This document shows, piece by piece, positions 56,533-61,198 of a DNA stretch of 61,198 bases (position 1 is its first letter; each line of letters opens with the position of its first letter). Where the stretch lies: positions 1-61,198 of the forward strand of contig NZ_JAGFXZ010000019.1 in the NCBI RefSeq assembly GCF_019038395.1. The letters run 5' to 3'. The position numbers and the translations under genes are program-made. The notes under the pieces were generated by a model. That model saw only the letters and a list, made by a program, of their open reading frames with translations. It was not told where the DNA came from and ran no database searches. The stretch comes from Acinetobacter sp. BY419 (GTDB lineage: Bacteria; Pseudomonadota; Gammaproteobacteria; Pseudomonadales; Moraxellaceae).

Positions 56533-58044
56533 ATGCTGTTTAAAGATTTTACTCAGGATGTGAATCCACATCAGGCCTATCGTATTAAAAAGCTCAAGCA
56601 GCAGCTGCAACAGGCTGAGTCCTATGAGGAATGGAAATATATTGCCCTGAAAATAGATGAAGAATCAGGTGCGCAGGAATGGAAACTTGATAACAGCTCA
56701 CCCTACTTTGATGCGGAAGTAATTACACATCGTCTGGGTAAATTAAGACGCTATCGACAACAAAAGCGTACCCGTGACCTGATGTATATTTTGCGCGAAG
56801 GCCTAAGCTACGATATTGCCAATATTGCCCATCCTCTCTTGTTTACCGAAGCCTATGTCGGCACCAAAAGAATTATTGAAGATTATGTCGAAGAAGTCAG
56901 CCAAGGCTTAGCCTATATTGCTTCAACAGACTGTATCTGCCTGAGTGTTGAAGAAAAAATTGAATATTTTCAACATTGTCAGCGTGCTTATGGACAGCCA
57001 GCCTTGATGTTTTCTGGTGGTTCGACTTTGGGCTTGTTTCATACTGGGGTATGTAAGGCTCTGATGGAGCAGGATTTGTTGCCAAAAGTCATGTCGGGGT
57101 CTAGTGCGGGCGCGATCATGACCGCGATGTTGGGCGTGTCCAAACCATCACAATATGTCGATATTCTAAAAGGGCATAATTTCTTCCATGAGGCATTTCA
57201 TTTCCGTACCATGAGCGAATTGCTGAAAGGTAATGGTGGTCTGGCCGATGTGAAATATCTGAAAAAATTTCTGGTCGAAAACTTAGGGGATCTGACCTTT
57301 GAGGAAGCTTTAAAAAACTCAGGCCTGCATATTAACATTGCAGTCGCGCCTTATGATGCGGCACAGGATGCACGTATCATGAATGCCTATACATCTCCGG
57401 ATGTGCTGGTCTGGAGCGCAGTGCTAGCCTCTTGTGCAGTGCCCATTCTGTTTCCACCTGTCCGTTTGACCAGCAAGCGTTACGATGGTCAATATACGCC
57501 TTATATGGGGTCAACCCGCTGGGTGGATGGCAGTGTACGCAGTGATTTCCCGCAGGAAAAAATGGCACGCCTGTATAATATCAATTATACCATTGCCAGT
57601 CAGACTAACCCGCACATCGTGCCATTTATGCAAGATGATATTTCGCGTTTCCGTAAGGGTACCTTGAGTTGGCCACAACGGATTGTCCGTCGTCAGGGTG
57701 CGGTACTTAGTAAAGGAATGATGGATTTTGCCCGAGAACATGCCGGAAGGTTACCCCCTGTGCGCCGTCTTCTGGATCATGGTTATGGGGTGGTCGACCA
57801 GCGTTATTATGGTGACGTGAATATTGTCGGCAAATATAGTCTGCGCCACTATAGCTATATGTTGCAGAATCCCCGACCGTATCTTTTTAAAATTTTACAG
57901 CGTGAAGGTGAACGGGCTACATGGCCGAAAATTTCCCTTATCGAGACTCAGGAACGGGTCGGGAAAACTATTCAGCATTGTCTGGAACTGCTAAATTATC
58001 AGCATACACCTGATCCAAAACCTGAATACATTGCAACGACTTAA
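56533..58044 (+). CDS. Patatin-like phospholipase with DUF3336 N-terminal domain
   Basis: A 503-aa lipase of the patatin fold. The N-terminal 140 residues match the DUF3336 layout. The oxyanion loop FSGGSTLGLFHTGV starts at about residue 160, the nucleophile is Ser191 in GSSAG, and the dyad Asp332 lies in WVDGSVRSD. All catalytic parts are intact. Relatives include yeast Tgl3/4/5 triacylglycerol lipases and bacterial phospholipases. There is no signal peptide. The last 14 bases overlap the next gene. AGGGAAGAAGGCAG precedes the ATG, a good ribosome site. Confidence 0.9.
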   Translation: MLFKDFTQDVNPHQAYRIKKLKQQLQQAESYEEWKYIALKIDEESGAQEWKLDNSSPYFDAEVITHRLGKLRRYRQQKRTRDLMYILREGLSYDIANIAHPLLFTEAYVGTKRIIEDYVEEVSQGLAYIASTDCICLSVEEKIEYFQHCQRAYGQPALMFSGGSTLGLFHTGVCKALMEQDLLPKVMSGSSAGAIMTAMLGVSKPSQYVDILKGHNFFHEAFHFRTMSELLKGNGGLADVKYLKKFLVENLGDLTFEEALKNSGLHINIAVAPYDAAQDARIMNAYTSPDVLVWSAVLASCAVPILFPPVRLTSKRYDGQYTPYMGSTRWVDGSVRSDFPQEKMARLYNINYTIASQTNPHIVPFMQDDISRFRKGTLSWPQRIVRRQGAVLSKGMMDFAREHAGRLPPVRRLLDHGYGVVDQRYYGDVNIVGKYSLRHYSYMLQNPRPYLFKILQREGERATWPKISLIETQERVGKTIQHCLELLNYQHTPDPKPEYIATT

Positions 58045-58852
58045 TTTAGATGATCTTGAAACTTCTGATTTTGAACTGCGGACCAAAGCGCGCAGCCTGA
58101 GTTTTGGTCGGCGTCTTTATTATGCCGGAGAACATGCGCTCTGGCTAAAAACCCAGATACCGCCTAGATCTGATAGCTTACAATCATCTCAGCATGCTGA
58201 ACTAGGCTGGCAACGTGAGCTGGATTTCTATCAGGTTCATGCCAGTTCAAATGATCTGGATTTTTTCCTTCCGCATCAAATTATTCAACATCCTTTCACG
58301 ATCAATCATGAGAATTTTGAACAGGCCTTGATTCTGGTCGATGCACCGGCGCATTTTTATGTCATGCCGCATCTGCAATCTGTCACGCAAATTCGACAAC
58401 ATTTGCTGCAAGCTGTAGAGCCTTTAATCTGCTTGCAAGAATTGGGCTATTTACATGCTGATTTAAAGCAGGAACATTTTGTAAATGATCAGGGCAGGGT
58501 ATGCCTGCTTGATTTTGAACATGTACAGACACTTCATCAGAATGACCTGTATGAGCTGAATGCAACGCCGCGTTATATGGCGCCGGAACTGTTCCAAGGC
58601 CATGTCAAAACCGTACAGAGTGAAGTGTATGCTTTGGGTATTATTTTTTATGAATGGTTGAGTGGACAGCGGTTGCAGGCGAGTAATTATCTGGAGTGGG
58701 CACTTTTGCATTGTCAGCGCCTGAAGATTGAGTTGCCGGAACACTTACAGGCCTTTCGAGGCTTGATAGTAGAGATGCTAGGCAAGCAACAACAGCATCG
58801 ACTGGCAGATTTTAAAGCGGTTAGAGACTACTTAATGACTGAAATTGAATGA
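58031..58852 (+). CDS. Atypical protein-kinase-like protein, coupled to the patatin gene
   Basis: About 273 aa from TTG 58031, which overlaps the patatin stop. It has kinase-like landmarks: Lys40 in ALWLK, Glu63 in WQRELDF, HADLKQEHF (142-150) with Asp144 and Lys146, DFE (161-163) in place of DFG, and YMAPELF (182-188). The catalytic-loop Asn is replaced by His149, and the DFG Gly by Glu. The lipid-A or Rio-type sugar and protein kinases show such changes, so it may be active or a pseudokinase. It is soluble. Translation coupling suggests it acts with the lipase. Start codon is uncertain. Confidence 0.72.
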   Translation: MQRLNLDDLETSDFELRTKARSLSFGRRLYYAGEHALWLKTQIPPRSDSLQSSQHAELGWQRELDFYQVHASSNDLDFFLPHQIIQHPFTINHENFEQALILVDAPAHFYVMPHLQSVTQIRQHLLQAVEPLICLQELGYLHADLKQEHFVNDQGRVCLLDFEHVQTLHQNDLYELNATPRYMAPELFQGHVKTVQSEVYALGIIFYEWLSGQRLQASNYLEWALLHCQRLKIELPEHLQAFRGLIVEMLGKQQQHRLADFKAVRDYLMTEIE

Positions 58853-58919
58853 GAAAAATACAATAAAACCTGGATTGTTTCTTATTTAATCAAACGCGTG
58901 TTTTTTTATTATAAACGGC

Positions 58920-58946
58920 TTGTCAGCTGGAAATGATCTCTATAAT
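58920..58946 (+). promoter_or_regulatory. Promoter of the first tRNA-Leu/Trp/Leu unit
   Basis: TTGTCA (58920-58925), 15 bases, TATAAT (58941-58946), and then 13 bases to the tRNA start. The layout equals that of the other tRNA promoters here. Confidence 0.65.
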
Positions 58947-58959
58947 ATACACAGCCATT

Positions 58960-59044
58960 GGGGACGTGGCGAAATTGGTAGACGCACTGGATTTAGGTTC
59001 CAGCGCCGCGAGGTGTGAGAGTTCGAGTCTCTCCGTCCCCACCA
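58960..59044 (+). tRNA. tRNA-Leu (anticodon TAG), copy 1a
   Basis: An 85-nt class II tRNA with a long variable arm and encoded CCA. GGGGACG pairs with CGTCCCC. The anticodon loop TTTAGGT gives TAG, which reads CUA. Identical to the copies at 59193, 60151 and 60384. Confidence 0.95.
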
Positions 59045-59079
59045 ATCAATATTTGGGTAGCTGAATATTGGGTGGAATT

Positions 59080-59153
59080 AGAGGATTGGTGTAATGGTAG
59101 CATGACGGTCTCCAAAACCGTTCGTCAAGGTTCGAGTCCTTGATCCTCTGCCA
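59080..59153 (+). tRNA. tRNA-Trp (anticodon CCA), copy 1
   Basis: A 74-nt tRNA. AGAGGAT pairs with ATCCTCT; the first pair is A-T and the discriminator is G, as in tryptophan tRNA. The anticodon loop CTCCAAA gives CCA. The D arm (TGTAATGGTAGCA) is a short form more like some tRNA-Gly, with two wobble pairs. It is probably read together with the flanking tRNA-Leu genes. Confidence 0.88.
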
Positions 59154-59192
59154 AAGTTTAAAAGAAATCCAACGCTAAGTTGGTACCCTGAT

Positions 59193-59277
59193 GGGGACGT
59201 GGCGAAATTGGTAGACGCACTGGATTTAGGTTCCAGCGCCGCGAGGTGTGAGAGTTCGAGTCTCTCCGTCCCCACCA
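59193..59277 (+). tRNA. tRNA-Leu (anticodon TAG), copy 1b
   Basis: Same sequence as the first gene of this block. It ends with ACCA and is followed 7 bases later by the terminator. A CCAAC/GTTGG hairpin sits between tRNA-Trp and this gene, perhaps a processing site. Confidence 0.95.
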
Positions 59278-59284
59278 TCATATT

Positions 59285-59312
59285 AAAGCAAGGCTGATGC
59301 CTTGCTTTTTTA
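59285..59312 (+). terminator. Terminator of the first tRNA block
   Basis: AAAGCAAGG and CCTTGCTTT pair around a 6-base loop followed by T. Confidence 0.87.
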
Positions 59313-59639
59313 TTGCCTGAAATTTAAGGTCAGCTTTTCTGGTCACAAGATTTTTGTTGTCATGCTTGATGAGCATCAATGCATTCTGAGTTTAACTTCT
59401 CCAGTGAGTGAGCATGCAAGGGCAGGGTTTTAATAAATTTCATTTTTATTCCAAGTCATAATTCATGTGATCTAAATTTAACAATCTAAATAGGGCTATG
59501 GCTAAGTCGTGGTATGTCCATCGGTGGTATGTGCCGGGTTAAATTGAATGATTGGGATCTAAATAGAGTGATATTTGTTCAATAGTGAATTAACTGCTTA
59601 ATTTTTGATATAAAAGTATTTAGCTTTTTACAGAACTAC
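59313..59639. other. Gap between first tRNA block and tRNA-Leu(CAG)
   Basis: About 330 bases without gene. It has a repeated GTGGTATGT (59510 and 59525 region), and AT-rich sequence. No frame or family is recognised. Confidence 0.5.
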
Positions 59640-59666
59640 TTGTGAATCAGCTCTGATCGCTATAAT
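59640..59666 (+). promoter_or_regulatory. Promoter of tRNA-Leu(CAG)
   Basis: TTGTGA (59640-59645), 15 bases and TATAAT (59661-59666), with 12 bases to the tRNA. Confidence 0.62.
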
Positions 59667-59678
59667 ATACACAGCCAT

Positions 59679-59764
59679 GGGGATATGGCGGAATTGGTAG
59701 ACGCACTGTGTTCAGGTCGCAGCGCCTTCTGGGCGTGAGAGTTCGAGTCTCTCTATCCCCACCA
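59679..59764 (+). tRNA. tRNA-Leu (anticodon CAG)
   Basis: An 86-nt class II tRNA with encoded CCA. GGGGATA pairs with TATCCCC. The loop TTCAGGT gives CAG, reading CUG. It stands alone between the two copies of the Leu-Trp-Leu block, with its own promoter and terminator. Confidence 0.95.
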
Positions 59765-59770
59765 AATATG

Positions 59771-59800
59771 AAAAACAAGGTCGATACCTTGTTTTTTTTT
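59771..59800 (+). terminator. Terminator of tRNA-Leu(CAG)
   Basis: AAAAACAAGG and CCTTGTTTTT pair around TCGATA, followed by T. Confidence 0.87.
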
Positions 59801-60110
59801 GCCTGCAATTTGCTAAGGCGAGTTTTATTTATTCTGTTTCCTATTTTGGTTCCATGTGCTGGCTTAGACCTAATTTATAATCAGAGATACAGTTTCAGCG
59901 CTTTGAATATTCATGTTGATCAATATCAGAAATTCATTTGAGTCTCCATTCGAGATAGAGGAAGTGAATAGAAACTTTTGAAGAAATAACGGACTTATAG
60001 CTTGACCCTAAAAAGAATCAAATTTTCGACATAAGTTTTATAAAAAATTAAAAAATAAGCTTAACTGTTTATTTTATAGCGCAATAGATAGTGATTGCTT
60101 GTAAAACCGC
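59801..60110. other. Gap between tRNA-Leu(CAG) and second tRNA block
   Basis: About 310 AT-rich bases. A 57-codon frame (59768-59941) begins in the terminator and has no ribosome site; it is not believed to be a gene. Nothing else stands out. Confidence 0.5.
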
Positions 60111-60137
60111 TTGTCAATGCCGGTCTATCTCTATAAT
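60111..60137 (+). promoter_or_regulatory. Promoter of the second tRNA-Leu/Trp/Leu unit
   Basis: TTGTCA (60111-60116), 15 bases, TATAAT (60132-60137), 13 bases to the tRNA. The -35 lies outside the duplicated block but in equal position. Confidence 0.65.
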
Positions 60138-60150
60138 ATACACAGCCATT

Positions 60151-60235
60151 GGGGACGTGGCGAAATTGGTAGACGCACTGGATTTAGGTTCCAGCGCCGC
60201 GAGGTGTGAGAGTTCGAGTCTCTCCGTCCCCACCA
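60151..60235 (+). tRNA. tRNA-Leu (anticodon TAG), copy 2a
   Basis: Identical to 58960-59044: 85 nt, anticodon TAG, long variable arm and encoded CCA. Confidence 0.95.
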
Positions 60236-60270
60236 ATCGATATTTGGGTAGCTGAATATTGGGTGGAATT

Positions 60271-60344
60271 AGAGGATTGGTGTAATGGTAGCATGACGGT
60301 CTCCAAAACCGTTCGTCAAGGTTCGAGTCCTTGATCCTCTGCCA
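60271..60344 (+). tRNA. tRNA-Trp (anticodon CCA), copy 2
   Basis: Identical to 59080-59153: anticodon CCA, A-T first pair and G discriminator. Confidence 0.88.
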
Positions 60345-60383
60345 AAGTTTAAAAGAAATCCAACGCTAAGTTGGTACCCTGAT

Positions 60384-60468
60384 GGGGACGTGGCGAAATT
60401 GGTAGACGCACTGGATTTAGGTTCCAGCGCCGCGAGGTGTGAGAGTTCGAGTCTCTCCGTCCCCACCA
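60384..60468 (+). tRNA. tRNA-Leu (anticodon TAG), copy 2b
   Basis: Identical to 59193-59277; last gene of the second block. Confidence 0.95.
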
Positions 60469-60475
60469 TCATATT

Positions 60476-60503
60476 AAAGCAAGGCTGATGCCTTGCTTTT
60501 TTA
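60476..60503 (+). terminator. Terminator of the second tRNA block
   Basis: Same AAAGCAAGG/CCTTGCTTT hairpin and T-run as copy 1. Confidence 0.87.
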
Positions 60504-60523
60504 TTGTCTGAAATTTACCGAAT

Positions 60524-60547
60524 AAAAAAAGCCCATCGAAATGGGCT
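60524..60547 (-). terminator. Terminator of the 67-aa gene
   Basis: AGCCCAT and ATGGGCT pair around CGAA. On the minus strand seven T follow. It lies 73 bases past the stop of the small gene. Confidence 0.8.
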
Positions 60548-60619
60548 GAATAACTGGAGAATAGTACTGTTGAATTAGTGGGGAAATTAATTTATTTTTC
60601 TGCTCTTAAATAGAAACCA

Positions 60620-60823
60620 TCAGGCTTTCAAATGATCTTCAAATTCCTCGCCTAGTTGCAGTGCCAAGGCATTACCTGCCAGATCACAGGTGACCAAGCC
60701 ATATTCTTTCTTAAAACTGAAACTGAAACCACGATCATCCGCCAGGGTACGTACCGAGTATCCCAATTTTTCTAACCATAGTCGAAATGCAATCAAATTT
60801 TTAGCTTTAACCACTTTTTTCAC
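60620..60823 (-). CDS. Small protein of unknown function (67 aa)
   Basis: A 67-aa basic/amphipathic protein from GTG 60823, with AAGGAG 8 bases before it, a strong ribosome site that supports the gene. The sequence (RLWLEKLGYSVRTLADDRGFSFSFKKEYGLVTCDL) suggests an alpha-beta fold with one Cys. No signal or membrane segment. It has its own terminator. No family is recognised. Confidence 0.72.
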   Translation of the reverse strand: MKKVVKAKNLIAFRLWLEKLGYSVRTLADDRGFSFSFKKEYGLVTCDLAGNALALQLGEEFEDHLKA

Positions 60824-61198
60824 GAGATCACTCCTTCATCATTGTTAAATCTTAAATAAGGGTGAAAAATTATGTTTTAAAGGGCAGATACCCTTATTTA
60901 AATTAATTTAAATGAATTTGCATATATAGTGAACATCGGGTGATTAAGAAAAGAGCAATTTATGGTTTAAGTAAATGATTTTTATCAAATTGAATAGGTT
61001 GTAACTAAATATTAAGTTTTTATAAGATGTAGAAAAAATATAATTATTTTTATAATTCAATTATTTATAATTAACCTGAATCCTGCTTAAGCCGATGATT
61101 TCATAATTTGAATTTTTGGCTTATTTCGATGGGTTAATTGATATGCACATAGCGAAGCATAAATTCCGCTGAGAAATCCATGAAGACTACGTGCTTTA
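60824..61198. other. AT-rich end of the window without a recognised gene
   Basis: About 375 bases with very high AT. It contains the promoter region of the 67-aa gene near 60840-60900 and no open frame above the noise. The last bases could belong to a gene beyond the window. Confidence 0.5.

Larger units (their letters stand above)
58936..59326 (+). repeat. 391-bp direct repeat, copy 1 (tRNA-Leu-Trp-Leu block)
   Basis: This copy and 60127-60517 are offset by exactly 1191 bases and align without gaps. Two differences are visible (59048 A versus 60239 G; 59316 C versus 60507 T). It spans the -10 box, three tRNA genes and the terminator. The -35 region and flanks differ, so the duplicated unit is the transcribed block itself. 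Confidence 0.9.
60127..60517 (+). repeat. 391-bp direct repeat, copy 2 (tRNA-Leu-Trp-Leu block)
   Basis: The second copy of the block at 58936-59326, same orientation, two visible base differences, neither inside a tRNA. Confidence 0.9.

Noticed and set aside
59078..59281. A 67-codon minus-strand frame over the tRNA genes (and its copy at 60269-60472)
   Set aside because: It is antisense to tRNA-Trp and tRNA-Leu; such frames are a known false call in many genomes.
59768..59941. A 57-codon hydrophobic frame after tRNA-Leu(CAG)
   Set aside because: It begins inside the terminator hairpin and has no ribosome site.
1..61198. CRISPR arrays, insertion sequences, prophage or toxin-antitoxin pairs
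   Set aside because: No regular spaced repeats, transposase, integrase or phage structural genes were seen on either strand.

Overview
The window is chromosomal DNA of a gamma-proteobacterium, almost certainly Acinetobacter (Moraxellaceae). The base composition is AT-leaning. The markers are a Vfr/Crp gene divergent from an osmC gene, pyrB followed by a dead dihydroorotase homologue (pyrC'), a GspL/GspM pair away from other secretion genes, a cold-shock gene next to a DEAD-box helicase, and a BepA-like protease. I saw no phage, plasmid, insertion sequence or CRISPR, so most of the window is core genome. No homology search was run; all names rest on motifs, length and context.

Layout. 1-9.4 kb: tRNA-Val, a phosphoesterase, osmC/crp, an aldo-keto reductase, clpB with a sigma-32-type promoter, and rlmKL. 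9.4-14 kb: a small conserved-looking gene with a disturbed start, pyrB-pyrC', and a membrane-anchored OmpA-family protein. 14-26 kb: an eight-gene minus-strand operon (ivd, mccB, liuC, mccA, mvaB, scoA, scoB, atoE), divergent from a TetR regulator and an acyl-CoA ligase. It takes isovaleryl-CoA (leucine breakdown) to acetyl-CoA and acetoacetate and then activates acetoacetate. 26-35 kb: a triple-hairpin element, then a methyltransferase, a thioesterase, a DUF2520 protein, trmB, a SulP transporter, a GST, thiG/thiS, rpoH and a TusA-like protein. 35-44.5 kb: csp, an RNA helicase, gpsA, sixA, gspL-gspM, pyrD, cvpA and purF. 44.5-52.3 kb: a protease-like protein with a broken zinc site, a HolD-like candidate, a 2-hydroxyacid dehydrogenase, a BepA-like protease, yqeY-rpsU and divergent tsaD. 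52.4-58.9 kb is the most accessory-looking part: a GAF-GGDEF gene cut by an in-frame stop, a Gly-rich lipoprotein, a DUF815 ATPase, and a patatin-like phospholipase overlapping an atypical kinase gene. 58.9-60.5 kb: seven tRNA genes in three transcription units, two of which are a 391-bp near-identical direct repeat.

The most useful leads are the nonsense-interrupted diguanylate cyclase, the patatin/kinase pair, the degenerate M48 homologue, the HolD candidate, the triple hairpin at 26.2 kb, the shared tRNA promoter layout and the tRNA block duplication. I found no clearly new multi-gene defence or mobile system. The patatin/kinase pair is the closest thing to an undescribed functional module.
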